This document shows, piece by piece, positions 7,920-16,000 of a stretch of DNA of 64,000 bases. Numbering within the stretch: position 1 is the first letter of the stretch; every line of letters starts with the position of its first letter. Under the pieces are notes generated by a model. That model did not search any database. It had not been told where the DNA came from and worked only from the letters and a program-made list of their open reading frames with translations. The DNA is from Amycolatopsis eburnea (lineage in GTDB: Bacteria > Actinomycetota > Actinomycetes > Mycobacteriales > Pseudonocardiaceae): assembly GCF_003937945.1 (NCBI RefSeq), contig NZ_RSEC01000063.1:372001-436000 (forward strand). Direction: 5' to 3'. A program made the position numbers and the translations under genes.

Positions 7920-9160
7920 CGTTCTTCCTTTCGGTTCGCCGCGGAGTGCCGCGCCGGGTCGGGTTCGGTGTCCTCGCACGGCTCTTCGTGCCAGTCGCCG
8001 AAGGGGTCCGGGTAGCGGGCCCACGCTTCGGGTCCGGCGGCGAGTTCCGCTTCGGTCAGTAGAGCGCCGCGCAGGGCCGCGTCGATCTCGTCGGGCGTTG
8101 TCTGGTCCGTCACCACGACCAGTTCCTGCGCCCGGTCGCCGTGCACCGGGTGCCAGCGGAGCGACGCCAGGGTGCGGCGTTCGGGGGAGACGTCCGTCCA
8201 CTCCGGACCGTCCGGCGCCGCGAGCCACGGGCCGGCGTGGCCGATGCCCAGGCCGCCACCCGCCGACTCGATCCAGAACGCGACGTCCGGCTGGCTGGCC
8301 ACCCAGGCGCGCCCGCGGGTGCGGACGACGCCGTCGAGCAGCACGTCCAGGGCGTCGTGGAGGCGTTCCGGGTGGAACGGCCGCTGCGCGGTGAACGTGA
8401 CCAGCCCGATGCCGCAGTCGACGTGCACCGGCGGTTCGCCGCGCAGCAGCGCCCCGTGCATGTCGGTGACCTCGCCGCGCCGCGCGTCCGCCGGGACGGC
8501 GTCGAGCACGCTGTGCCCGTCGATCCGGCCGAGTTCGACCCGCGGGACCGACGGCGCGACCCGGTCGAGCACCGCGGAAGCCTTCGCCGCGGTCCAGGCG
8601 TCGGCCGCCGCGCCGGCCAGCACCAGGACGTCGGCGAACTCCGCCTGCGAGAGCGCCACCTGGGCGACCGTGCGCTCGTCCTCCGGGCTGGCCTGCAGGT
8701 TCCGGTCGGCCAGGACGTCGTCGCCGGTGGCGTCGGCCAGGAACGTCGCGCAGTCGACGACGGTGAACACCGCCCGCAGCTCGACGTCGTCGCTGACGGG
8801 GTGGTCGCCGACCAGGACGTTCCGGATCGCCCAGCTGACCGGCTCCGGCTCCATCGCCTCGTCGAGCCGGACGACGATCCGGCGCACCTGGGGCAGCCGG
8901 GCGAGGTGGCGCAGCAGCGGCAGCAGGTCCTCGCGCAGCGTGCAGGACACGCAGCCGTGGGCCAGCTCGAGGACGGTCAGCTGGTCGCGCTGCTCCAGCC
9001 GCAGCCGGCGGCGGACGACGCCGGAGTGGATCTCGCGCAGGTCGTGGTGGACGACGGCGGTGCCGGGCCCGGCCACGCGCAGCAGCTCGGCGAGCTCGGC
9101 GTTCGGGCCCGGGGCGAGGCCGCTCACGAGGACGAGCGGGACGCGGGGGTGTGGGGTCAC
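7916..9160 (-). CDS. mrf: MRF-like degenerate COG0523 protein (ribosome-hibernation recruitment)
   Basis: A 414-residue CobW-like protein whose C-terminal half (LHDALDVLLDGVVRTRGR, ESAGGGLGIGHAGPWLAA, DPFGDWHEEPCED) matches what I recall of mycobacterial Rv0106/MRF, which recruits a hibernation factor to ribosomes under zinc starvation. GTPase motifs are eroded: the Walker A position reads LVSGLAPGPNAE without GKT, the CxCC motif is CVSC, and the NKxD position reads LVLAGAAAD. Nucleotide hydrolysis is therefore doubtful. It is first in the minus-strand operon; the GTG at 9160 follows GGAG. Context with cysteine-free ribosomal proteins supports the MRF assignment. Confidence 0.82.
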   Translation of the reverse strand: MTPHPRVPLVLVSGLAPGPNAELAELLRVAGPGTAVVHHDLREIHSGVVRRRLRLEQRDQLTVLELAHGCVSCTLREDLLPLLRHLARLPQVRRIVVRLDEAMEPEPVSWAIRNVLVGDHPVSDDVELRAVFTVVDCATFLADATGDDVLADRNLQASPEDERTVAQVALSQAEFADVLVLAGAAADAWTAAKASAVLDRVAPSVPRVELGRIDGHSVLDAVPADARRGEVTDMHGALLRGEPPVHVDCGIGLVTFTAQRPFHPERLHDALDVLLDGVVRTRGRAWVASQPDVAFWIESAGGGLGIGHAGPWLAAPDGPEWTDVSPERRTLASLRWHPVHGDRAQELVVVTDQTTPDEIDAALRGALLTEAELAAGPEAWARYPDPFGDWHEEPCEDTEPDPARHSAANRKEER

Positions 9161-9194
9161 TGGTGCTCCAGGAATACGGGCGGGGTACGGTGCG

Positions 9195-9218
9195 TAGAGT
9201 AAATGAAAACGAAAACCA
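9195..9218. promoter_or_regulatory. Divergent promoter with candidate Zur box
   Basis: The gap between the two ribosomal operons is only 78 bases (9161-9238). TAGAGT (9195-9200) can serve as a plus-strand -10, and the overlapping minus-strand TACTCT (9197-9202) as the opposing -10. TGAAAACGAAAACCA (9204-9218) matches about 10 of 15 positions of the actinobacterial Zur box as I recall it (TGAAAATGATTTTCA); only the left half is good. A Zur dimer here could block both promoters. Confidence 0.5.
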
Positions 9219-9238
9219 CTAGCAACTCGGGAGGGTCC

Positions 9239-9475
9239 GTGTCCGCCGTGTGCCAGGTCACCGGCCGCAAGCCGGGCTACGGCAAGCAGGTCTCGCACTC
9301 GCACCGCCGCACTTCGCGGCGCTGGGAGCCGAACCTGCAGAACCGTCGCTACTTCGTGCCCAGCCAAGGCCGCTGGGTGCGGCTGCGCGTCTCCGCCAAG
9401 GGCATGAAGACGATCGACAAGCGCGGCATCGAGGCCGTCGTCGCCGAACTGAAGGCAAGGGGAGTGAAGCTGTAA
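9239..9475 (+). CDS. rpmB: 50S ribosomal protein L28 paralogue (zinc-independent)
   Basis: A 78-residue L28: CQVTGRKPGYGKQVSHSHRR followed by RRWEPNLQNRRYF. Zinc-binding actinobacterial L28 has a CxxC pair near the N-terminus; here the second Cys is replaced (VCQVTG), so one Cys remains and the site is lost. I chose the GTG at 9239, preceded by CGGGAGGG, over an in-frame ATG at 9203 that lies inside the promoter and adds 12 residues absent from L28. First gene of the plus-strand operon L28-L33-S14-S18, whose genes overlap by 1-4 bases. Confidence 0.93.
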   Translation: MSAVCQVTGRKPGYGKQVSHSHRRTSRRWEPNLQNRRYFVPSQGRWVRLRVSAKGMKTIDKRGIEAVVAELKARGVKL

Positions 9476-9642
9476 TGGCGAAGAGCACCGACGTCCGGCC
9501 GATCATCAAGCTGCGGTCCACCGCGGGCACCGGCTACACGTACGTGACCAAGAAGAACCGGCGGAACGACCCCGACCGGATGGTCCTGCGCAAGTACGAC
9601 CCCGTCGCGCGCAAGCACGTCGAGTTCAAGGAAGAGCGCTGA
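9475..9642 (+). CDS. rpmG: 50S ribosomal protein L33 paralogue (cysteine-free)
   Basis: A 55-residue L33: MAKSTDVRPIIKLRSTAGTG, then YVTKKNRRNDPDRMVLRKYD. It has no Cys, whereas zinc-binding L33 carries two CxxC pairs. Its ATG shares a base with the L28 stop (TAATG), and its stop overlaps the S14 start (TGATG). Zur-type control through the shared promoter at 9195-9218 is inferred. Confidence 0.95.
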   Translation: MAKSTDVRPIIKLRSTAGTGYTYVTKKNRRNDPDRMVLRKYDPVARKHVEFKEER

Positions 9643-9947
9643 TGGCCAAGAAGTCGAAGATCGCGAAGAACGAGCAGCGGAAGGTGATCGCGGCGCGGTA
9701 CGTCGCCCGGCGCCGCGAGCTGAAGGCCGTCATCTCCTCGCCTTCGGCGTCGCCGGAGGAGAAGGGTGAAGCGGTGGTCGCGCTGCAGAAGCTGCCGCGC
9801 GACGCGAGCCCGACGCGGATCCGCAACCGGGACGCCGCCGACGGGCGCCCGCGCGGGTACCTGCGCAAGTTCGGGCTGTCGCGCGTCAAGATGCGGCAGG
9901 CCGCGCACAACGGCGAGCTGCCCGGCGTCTCGAAGTCGAGCTGGTGA
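9642..9947 (+). CDS. rpsN: 30S ribosomal protein S14 paralogue (long, zinc-free form)
   Basis: A 101-residue S14, the long form without the C-x-x-C zinc site found in the ~61-residue form. The C-terminal signature RIRNRDAADGRPRGYLRKFGLSR is typical, including the R-N-R and G-x-L-R-K-F-G-L-S-R core. No Cys occurs. Coupled to L33 (TGATG) and S18 (GTGA). It would replace the zinc-binding S14 in ribosomes assembled during zinc limitation. Confidence 0.95.
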   Translation: MAKKSKIAKNEQRKVIAARYVARRRELKAVISSPSASPEEKGEAVVALQKLPRDASPTRIRNRDAADGRPRGYLRKFGLSRVKMRQAAHNGELPGVSKSSW

Positions 9948-10198
9948 GCCGGATGCCGAAGCCGCACCGGGACCGCCCGGCCAAGCGCAAGGTGAACCTG
10001 TTGCACGCCAACAAGATCACGCACGTCGACTGGAAGGACGTTGACCTGCTGCGCAAGTTCATCTCCGACCGCGGCAAGATCCGCGCCCGCCGGGTGACGG
10101 GCCTGACGCCGCAGCAGCAGAAGCAGGTCGCCACCGCGATCAAGAACGCGCGGGAGATGGCCCTGCTGCCGTACCCGGCCGCGGGGCGGACGAGCTGA
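9944..10198 (+). CDS. rpsR: 30S ribosomal protein S18 paralogue (cysteine-free)
   Basis: An 84-residue S18 with the core ITHVDWKDVDLLRKFISDRG and KIRARRVTGLTPQQQKQVATAI. The zinc-associated Cys residues of the standard mycobacterial S18 are absent. The assigned GTG overlaps the S14 stop (GTGA); an ATG three codons later is also possible. Last gene of the operon, followed by a strong hairpin terminator. Confidence 0.94.
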   Translation: MSRMPKPHRDRPAKRKVNLLHANKITHVDWKDVDLLRKFISDRGKIRARRVTGLTPQQQKQVATAIKNAREMALLPYPAAGRTS

Positions 10199-10201
10199 CG
10201 C

Positions 10202-10240
10202 GGTCACGCCACCCGGGGAGGTTCTCCGGGTGGCGTGACC
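10202..10240 (+). terminator. Hairpin terminator after the ribosomal operon
   Basis: A perfect 15-bp stem (10202-10216 with 10226-10240) and a 9-base loop, starting 4 bases after the S18 stop. No U-tract follows, which is common in high-GC actinobacteria. Confidence 0.8.
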
Positions 10241-10284
10241 CACGCTGGGCTGGCGCCGGGGTGAACCACCAATAAACTCCCCGC

Positions 10285-11511
10285 ATGGACGACCCGCACT
10301 ACCTCTCCGGCCTCCAGCTCAGCGGCCGCCGCGTCGTGATGTTCGGCGGCGGTTCCGTGGCCCAGCGGCGGCTGCCCCGGCTGATCAGCGCGGGTGCCCG
10401 CGTCGAACTGGTGTCGCCGCACACGACGCCGTCGGTGCAGGGGATGGTGGACGCGGGCGAGCTGGTCTGGCACGAGCGCCGCTACACCGAGGGCGACCTT
10501 CGCGACGCCTGGTACGCGCTGGCCTGCACGAACGACCCGGCGGTGAACGCGGAGATCTGCGCCGAGGCCGAACGCGAGCGCGTGTTCTGCGTGCGCGCCG
10601 ACGAGGGCGAATCGGGGACCGCGGTGACTCCGGCGTCCGGCCGCCACGGCGGCCTCCTGTTCGGCGTGCTCTCCGGCGGCGAGCCGTTGCGCTCCGCGGC
10701 CGTGCGCGACTCGATGCTCGACGGCCTCCACAGCGGCACGATCGAGGACGGCCGCACCCCGCACCCGGAGGGCACCCTGCCCGGCGTCGCCCTGGTCGGC
10801 GGCGGCCCGGGCGACCCGGAGCTGATCACGGTCCGCGGCCGTCGCCTGCTCGCGCGCGCGGACGTCGTGGTGGTCGACCGGCTGGCGCCCCGCGAGCTGC
10901 TCGACGAGCTGGCCCCCGAGGTGGAGGTCGTCGACGCGGCGAAGATCCCGTACGGCCGCGCGGCCAGCCAGGACGTCATCAACCAGACGCTGGTCGAGCG
11001 CGCCAAGGAGGGCAAGTTCGTCGTCCGTCTGAAGGGCGGCGACCCGTACCTGTTCGGCCGCGGCTTCGAGGAGGTCCTCGCCTGCGCCGAGGCCGGCGTC
11101 CCGGTGACGATGGTCCCGGGCATCACGAGCGCGTTCGCGGTCCCGGCGGTGGCGGACGTCCCGGTCACCCACCGCGGCGTGGCGCACGAGGTGGTGGTCG
11201 TCTCCGGCCACGTGGCCCCGGGCGACGACCGGTCGCTGGTGGACTGGGAGCTGCTGGCCCGCATGCGCGGCACGATCGTGCTGATGATGGGCGTGGAGCG
11301 CCTCCCGCAGTTCGCGAAGGCCCTCCTGGACGGCGGCCGCCCCGCGGACACCCCGGTGGCGATCATCGAGGACGGCACGATGCGGACCCAGCGGACGTTG
11401 CGCTCCACATTGGACACGGTGGCCACGGACGCGGCGGCGTCGGGTGTCCGGCCGCCCGCGGTGATCGTGATCGGCCCGGTCGCGGGGCTGGCACCGGTTC
11501 AGTCTTCGTAG
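10285..11511 (+). CDS. cysG: Siroheme synthase: precorrin-2 dehydrogenase/uroporphyrinogen-III C-methyltransferase fusion
   Basis: A 408-residue two-domain protein. The N-terminal ~150 residues are a CysG-type NAD-binding domain (VVMFGGGSVAQRRLPRLISAGARV), expected to oxidise precorrin-2 to sirohydrochlorin. The C-terminal ~250 residues are a SAM-dependent uroporphyrinogen-III methyltransferase: VALVGGGPGDPELITVRG, then VVVDRLAP, VVRLKGGDPYLFGRG and PVTMVPGITSAFAVPA. The ferrochelatase function of full CysG cannot be confirmed. The product feeds siroheme for sulfite or nitrite reductase, or cobalamin. It starts at an ATG 25 bases after an intergenic stretch and converges on the hydrolase, overlapping by 13 bases. 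Confidence 0.92.
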   Translation: MDDPHYLSGLQLSGRRVVMFGGGSVAQRRLPRLISAGARVELVSPHTTPSVQGMVDAGELVWHERRYTEGDLRDAWYALACTNDPAVNAEICAEAERERVFCVRADEGESGTAVTPASGRHGGLLFGVLSGGEPLRSAAVRDSMLDGLHSGTIEDGRTPHPEGTLPGVALVGGGPGDPELITVRGRRLLARADVVVVDRLAPRELLDELAPEVEVVDAAKIPYGRAASQDVINQTLVERAKEGKFVVRLKGGDPYLFGRGFEEVLACAEAGVPVTMVPGITSAFAVPAVADVPVTHRGVAHEVVVVSGHVAPGDDRSLVDWELLARMRGTIVLMMGVERLPQFAKALLDGGRPADTPVAIIEDGTMRTQRTLRSTLDTVATDAAASGVRPPAVIVIGPVAGLAPVQSS

Positions 11512-12377
11512 CAGCTCGCGGCGAAGTCCCGGATCGCGTCGGACAGCCGGGTCGGGTCGAACCGCAGCTCGACCGGGCTGCGGGCCTGGACGAACTCCGC
11601 CTCCGGCATGTCCACCGCCAGCGTGTCGGCGTCGCCGAACGGGTGGATCGGGTCGCCCTGGTGGCCGATCACCAGCGCGCGCGTCGTGATCTTGCGGCGC
11701 ACCGACTTCGGGGGCGCGATCCGGCCGAACAGCACGCCGTGCAGCAGGGCCGCCATCGGGGCCGGGCGCTGGGAGAGCGTGTCCGTCACGACGTCGACCC
11801 ACTGGTTGCCGTGCGGGACCAGTGAGGCCGCCAGCGCCACCGCCTGGACCGTGACCGGCAGGAAGCGGGCCGCCATCAGCAGCGGGGCGAACGTGATCAG
11901 CCCGGCGACGATCGCGTTGTCCAGCACCGGCATCTCGACGATCAGGCCGCGGACCCGCGACGGCGCCTGCACCGCGACTTCCAGGGAGACGTTCGCGCCC
12001 AGGGACGTGCCGCCGACCACCGCGGACTCGACTTCGAGGTGGTCGAGCAGCGCCAGGGTCTGCTCCGCGAACGACGGCATCGAGTAGAGCCACGACTCGG
12101 TCGGCCGGTCGGAGTCGCCGTGGCCGAGCAGGTCGAGCGTGACGACCCGGAAGCCGGCGCGGGCCAGCCGGCGCGCCAGCGGGGCGTGCATGCGGCGGGT
12201 CAGCATGATGCCGTGGGTGAGCACGACGACGCGGTCGCCGCTGCCGAACTCCGTGTACCAGAGCCGGTGGCCCTCGTGGTCGAACGAGCCGGTGAGCTCG
12301 ATCGGGCGGGACGCGCGCCGCACCGGGGCGGCGGGGGGATCGGGCTCGATCGCGGTCGCGCTGCCGGCCGGGCTCAT
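11499..12377 (-). CDS. Alpha/beta hydrolase fold protein
   Basis: A 292-residue protein with the alpha/beta hydrolase pattern: VVVLTHGIMLTRRM (oxyanion region), LDLLGHGDSDRP, the nucleophile elbow GGTSLGAN and an acid in GHQGDPIHPF. The C-terminal part (FVQARSPVELRFDPTRLS) lacks the usual catalytic His, so either the His is displaced or activity is altered. I chose ATG 12377, preceded by GGAGGACGG, over a longer frame reaching 12470 that would run through an apparent regulatory palindrome. Substrate unknown. Confidence 0.78.
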   Translation of the reverse strand: MSPAGSATAIEPDPPAAPVRRASRPIELTGSFDHEGHRLWYTEFGSGDRVVVLTHGIMLTRRMHAPLARRLARAGFRVVTLDLLGHGDSDRPTESWLYSMPSFAEQTLALLDHLEVESAVVGGTSLGANVSLEVAVQAPSRVRGLIVEMPVLDNAIVAGLITFAPLLMAARFLPVTVQAVALAASLVPHGNQWVDVVTDTLSQRPAPMAALLHGVLFGRIAPPKSVRRKITTRALVIGHQGDPIHPFGDADTLAVDMPEAEFVQARSPVELRFDPTRLSDAIRDFAASCYED

Positions 12378-12439
12378 GTCCCACCGTCCTCCCCGTGTCG
12401 TGGTGCGAGTCCCTTTCAGGAAAGCATCCCCCGACCACG

Positions 12440-12478
12440 TTGGCACAGTGACGCGCGGGTCAATTGACAAGGTGCCAA
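12440..12478. promoter_or_regulatory. Nested palindromes in divergent promoter region
   Basis: TTGGCAC (12440-12446) and GTGCCAA (12472-12478) form an inverted repeat around the perfect palindrome GTCAATTGAC (12459-12468). The region separates the divergent hydrolase and crotonase genes and also holds a TTGACA -35-like box. It looks like an operator; no regulator gene is adjacent. Confidence 0.45.
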
Positions 12479-12514
12479 TGGCGGGTCGCGGCGGGCATGG
12501 GTCAAGATGACCCC

Positions 12515-13357
12515 ATGACCGCTACTGCTGACAGTCTGCCCGACCTCGTCTCCCTCAAGGTCGACATCGACGGCCCCGTGGCCGAAGTGACGCTCCTCGG
12601 CCCCTCCAAGGGCAACGCGATGGGCCCGGACTTCTGGCGCGAGCTGCCCCTGGTGTTCCGGGCGCTGGACGCCGACGCGCAGGTCAGGGCGGTCGTGCTG
12701 ACCGGCAGCGGCAAGCACTTCTCCTACGGTCTCGACCTGCCGGCGATGATGGGCGACTGGGCGCCGATGCTGGGCGGGGACAACCTCGCCGGCCCGCGGA
12801 CGGCCTTCCTCGACCAGGTGCGGTCGCTGCAGGCGGCGGTCAGCTCCATCGCGGAATGCCGCAAACCGGTCGTCGCGGCCGTTTCGGGCTGGTGCATCGG
12901 CGGCGGGGTGGACGTCGTCGCCGCCGCGGACATCCGCCTGGCCAGCACCGACGCGAAGTTCAGCGTCCGCGAGGTGCGCGTCGCCATCGTCGCCGACCTC
13001 GGCAGCCTCCAGCGCCTGGCCTCGATCGTCGGCGAAGGGCACCTGCGGGAGCTCGCCCTGACCGGCAAGGACATCGACGCCGCACGCGCCGAGAAGATCG
13101 GCCTCGTCAACGACGTGTACGAAGACCAGGACGCGCTGCTGAAGGCCGCGCGGGAACTCGCCGCGGAGATCGCTGCGAACCCGCCGCTCGTGGTGCAGGG
13201 TACGAAGCAGGTACTGGCGACGAACACCGAGCGCCAGGTCGCCGACGGCCTCCGGTACGTCGCGGCGTGGAACTCGGCGTTCCTGCCCAGCAAGGACCTC
13301 GGCGAGGCGGTCCAGGCGTTCCTGGAGCGGCGCGCGCCGGAGTTCAAGGGCGAGTAA
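12515..13357 (+). CDS. Crotonase-fold protein, dienoyl-CoA isomerase-like
   Basis: A 280-residue enoyl-CoA hydratase/isomerase superfamily protein. Oxyanion-hole segments are SYGLDLPAMM (about 75) and SGWCIGGGVDVVAAADIRLAS (about 125). The segment FSVREVRVAIVADLGSLQRL carries a Glu and an Asp at the spacing seen in delta(3,5)-delta(2,4)-dienoyl-CoA isomerase (ECH1), so isomerase rather than hydratase activity is likely. It probably acts in fatty-acid beta-oxidation in the cytosol. The acyl-CoA ligase starts 12 bases downstream, so the two likely form an operon activating and isomerising an acid substrate. Confidence 0.85.
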   Translation: MTATADSLPDLVSLKVDIDGPVAEVTLLGPSKGNAMGPDFWRELPLVFRALDADAQVRAVVLTGSGKHFSYGLDLPAMMGDWAPMLGGDNLAGPRTAFLDQVRSLQAAVSSIAECRKPVVAAVSGWCIGGGVDVVAAADIRLASTDAKFSVREVRVAIVADLGSLQRLASIVGEGHLRELALTGKDIDAARAEKIGLVNDVYEDQDALLKAARELAAEIAANPPLVVQGTKQVLATNTERQVADGLRYVAAWNSAFLPSKDLGEAVQAFLERRAPEFKGE

Positions 13358-13369
13358 CTAGGAGGCAGC

Positions 13370-15073
13370 GTGACCGCTTCGGAAGTCCACCACGCGTTCC
13401 GCGTCGCGCGGGACTACCTGCAGGCCCACCGCGAGGACTACGACACGGCCTACCGCGACTTCGCCTGGCCGGAGCTCGACGAGTTCAACTGGGCGATCGA
13501 CTGGTTCGACGTGGTCGCGCACGACCCGGACAACGCCGAGCGGTACGCGCTGTGGATCGTCGAGGAGGACGGCACCGAGAACCGCTGGACCTACCCGGAG
13601 CTGTCCGGCCGGTCCAACCAGGTCGCGAACTGGCTGCGGAACCTCGGTGTCCGCCGCGGCGACCGGGTGATCGTCATGCTGGGCAACCAGGGCGAGCTGT
13701 GGGAGACCATCCTCGCGGCGATCAAGCTCGGCGCCGTCATCATCCCGGCGTCCACGCTGCTCGGCCCGGCCGACCTGACCGACCGCGTGGAGCGCGGCGC
13801 GGCCAAGCACGTCGTGGTCCGTTCGGTGGACGCGCCGAAGTTCGCCGGCGTCGAGGGCGGCTACACGCGGATCGCCGTCGGGGAGCCGGTCGAGGGCTGG
13901 CAGCCGTACACGGCCGCGTTCGCCGAGTCGCCCGAGTTCGCCCCGGACGGCGCGACCAAGGCCGGCGACCCGCTGCTGCTCTACTTCACCTCCGGCACGA
14001 CCGCGAAGCCGAAGCTGGTGCAGCACACGCACGTCTCGTACCCGGTGGGCCACCTCTCCACGATGTACTGGATCGGGCTGCAGCCCGGCGACGTCCACCT
14101 CAACATCTCCTCGCCGGGCTGGGCGAAGCACGCGTGGAGCAACTTCTTCGCGCCGTTCAACGCCGAAGCGACGGTGTTCCTCTACAACTACAACCGGTTC
14201 GACGCCACCGCGCTGATGGCCCAGATGGACCGCTGCGGGGTGACGAGCTTCTGCGCGCCGCCCACGGTGTGGCGGATGCTCATCCAGGCGGACCTCACGG
14301 CGCTCAAGACGCCGCCGAAGAAGGTCGTCGGGGCGGGGGAGCCGCTGAACCCCGAGGTGATCGAGCAGGTCCGGAAGTCGTGGGGCGTCACCATCCGCGA
14401 CGGCTTCGGCCAGACCGAGAGCAGCGTCCAGATCGCCAACACGCCGGGCCAGGACGTCGTGCCCGGCTCGATGGGCCGTCCGCTGCCGGGGTTCGTGGTC
14501 GCGCTGGTGGACCCGGTCAGCGGCGAGCGGGCGTCGGAGGGCGAGATCTGCCTCGACCTGCAGCACCGCCCGGTCGGCCTGATGACCGGCTACGCCGGCG
14601 ACGACGAGCGCACGTCGACGGCGTTCGCCAACGGCTTCTACCACACCGGTGACGTCGGTTCGATCGACGAACGCGGCTACATCACCTACGTCGGGCGCAC
14701 GGACGACGTGTTCAAGGCGTCGGACTACCGGATCTCGCCGTTCGAGCTGGAGAGCGTGCTGATCGAGCACGACGCGGTGGCGGAGGCGGCGGTCGTCCCG
14801 GCCCCCGACCCGATCCGGCTCGCGGTGCCCAAGGCGTACGTCGTGCTGGCCGCGGGCTTCTCCCCGGACGCCGAGACGGCCCGGTCGATCCTGGCGTACT
14901 GCCGCGAGCACCTGGCGCCGTACAAGCGGATCCGGCGGCTGGAGTTCGCGGAGCTGCCGAAGACGATCTCGGGCAAGATCCGGCGGGTGGAGCTGCGCGG
15001 CCGGGAAAGCGACCCGGCGCGCGGAGCGGGCACGGAGTTCCGGGAAGAGGATTTCCCGGACCTCAAGTCCTGA
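13370..15073 (+). CDS. AMP-dependent acyl-CoA synthetase
   Basis: A 567-residue ANL-superfamily ligase. The phosphate-binding loop is YFTSGTTAKPKLVQHTH (about residue 208), followed by DGFGQTES, GYAGDDERT, YHTGDVGSIDERGYI, the hinge GRTDDVFKASDYRISPFELE, and the catalytic Lys in KTISGKIRRVEL near the C-terminus. It activates a carboxylic acid as an acyl-adenylate and transfers it to CoA. The pattern resembles the acetyl/medium-chain acyl-CoA synthetase branch, but chain length cannot be set. The GTG start follows AGGAGGCAGC and lies 12 bases after the crotonase stop. Confidence 0.92.
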   Translation: MTASEVHHAFRVARDYLQAHREDYDTAYRDFAWPELDEFNWAIDWFDVVAHDPDNAERYALWIVEEDGTENRWTYPELSGRSNQVANWLRNLGVRRGDRVIVMLGNQGELWETILAAIKLGAVIIPASTLLGPADLTDRVERGAAKHVVVRSVDAPKFAGVEGGYTRIAVGEPVEGWQPYTAAFAESPEFAPDGATKAGDPLLLYFTSGTTAKPKLVQHTHVSYPVGHLSTMYWIGLQPGDVHLNISSPGWAKHAWSNFFAPFNAEATVFLYNYNRFDATALMAQMDRCGVTSFCAPPTVWRMLIQADLTALKTPPKKVVGAGEPLNPEVIEQVRKSWGVTIRDGFGQTESSVQIANTPGQDVVPGSMGRPLPGFVVALVDPVSGERASEGEICLDLQHRPVGLMTGYAGDDERTSTAFANGFYHTGDVGSIDERGYITYVGRTDDVFKASDYRISPFELESVLIEHDAVAEAAVVPAPDPIRLAVPKAYVVLAAGFSPDAETARSILAYCREHLAPYKRIRRLEFAELPKTISGKIRRVELRGRESDPARGAGTEFREEDFPDLKS

Positions 15074-15076
15074 CCC

Positions 15077-15466
15077 CTAGCCGCGGGTGCCTTCGACCTG
15101 GCGGCCGTCCTCCGTCGAGCACGCTGTCACCGGGTCGTTGGCGCCGCTGCCGCAGGTCCAGTCGTCGAGGACGATCGGGCCCGGGCCGTCGGCGTCGTTC
15201 GCCTCGGCCGGGGTCAGCTTCGCGAAGTAGTCGGTCAGCAGCTTCGTCGCGGCGGCGCAGTCGACCTTGCCGTGGGCCACGACCGCCGTCTTCGCGCCGC
15301 CGGCGCCGGTGACGTCGCCGCACGGGACGCCGGGCGCGGTCGACTCGGCCGCGGCGGCCGCGGGCACGGTGGCGGACGGCGCCGCGGGGGCCGGGTCACC
15401 ACCGCCGCACCCGGCCAGTGCGGCGGACGCGGCGACGAGCAGCAGGGGGTACGCGAGAGTCTTCAT
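15077..15466 (-). CDS. Small secreted lipoprotein (tandem pair, member 1)
   Basis: A 129-residue protein with a signal peptide and lipobox LAGC (lipid-attached Cys near residue 20), then an Ala/Pro/Thr-rich linker and a small domain with four Cys (PCGDV, DCAAATKLLTDYF, DDWTCGSG, TACSTED). Likely anchored on the outer face of the membrane. It is clearly related to the next protein upstream (shared CAAATKL core and W-x-C motif), so the two look like a tandem duplication. Function unknown. It converges on the acyl-CoA ligase with a 3-base gap. Confidence 0.82.
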   Translation of the reverse strand: MKTLAYPLLLVAASAALAGCGGGDPAPAAPSATVPAAAAAESTAPGVPCGDVTGAGGAKTAVVAHGKVDCAAATKLLTDYFAKLTPAEANDADGPGPIVLDDWTCGSGANDPVTACSTEDGRQVEGTRG

Positions 15467-15499
15467 GGGCCCTTCAGGAGCGGAACGGATCGGCGGGGA

Positions 15500-16000
15500 T
15501 CACTCGGACGGCACGACGGCGGCGAACACCGTCTGCTCGCCCTTGGAGCAGGTGGTGCCGCCTTGCGCGGCGGGCGGCCCGGAGGTGCACAGCCAGCCGT
15601 CGACGGTTTCGTTCACCGCGTCGTTCGAGCCGGCGCCCTGGCGCCCGCCGATCTTGCGGTGGAAGTCGCCGACGAGCTTCGTCGCCGCGGCGCAGCTGAC
15701 GCCGGCGGAGCCGCTGTCGAAGACGTAGAGCGTCAGCCCGCTGGCGGCGGTCACGGTCCCGCAGGACCCGGGCACCGACGGCGGCGCCCCGGAGGGCTTC
15801 GGCGCGGACGGGACCGCGGACGAGCTGCCGGTCGCGGGCGGCGGCGGGGGAGGACTGGCGGACGTCGTCGTCGGGGCCTCGCTCGACACCGAGGGTGACG
15901 ATGCCGGCGCCGTGGCGGCCTGTTCGGCGGAACAGGCGGCGAGCACGGGCACGGCGAGGCAGGCCACGAGCCACGTCTTCGTGGTGGTCGGGTGGGGCAC
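15500..16000 (-). CDS. Small secreted lipoprotein (tandem pair, member 2)
   Basis: A 166-residue lipoprotein: signal peptide WLVACLAVPVLAAC, a Ser/Pro/Thr-rich linker of about 55 residues, then a four-Cys domain (SCGTV, SCAAATKLVGDFH, DGWLCTSG, TTCSKGEQ) like that of its neighbour at 15077-15466. The GTG at 16000 follows GGAAGG at good spacing; the frame continues upstream without signal-peptide logic. The folded domain is probably held by two disulfides outside the membrane. Its role is unknown; the closest clue is the paralogue 33 bases downstream. Confidence 0.78.
   Translation of the reverse strand: MPHPTTTKTWLVACLAVPVLAACSAEQAATAPASSPSVSSEAPTTTSASPPPPPPATGSSSAVPSAPKPSGAPPSVPGSCGTVTAASGLTLYVFDSGSAGVSCAAATKLVGDFHRKIGGRQGAGSNDAVNETVDGWLCTSGPPAAQGGTTCSKGEQTVFAAVVPSE

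Noticed and set aside
9203..9238. Upstream ATG (9203) as the L28 start
   Set aside because: It lies in the promoter/Zur-like site and would add residues not found in L28; GTG 9239 has a strong ribosome site.
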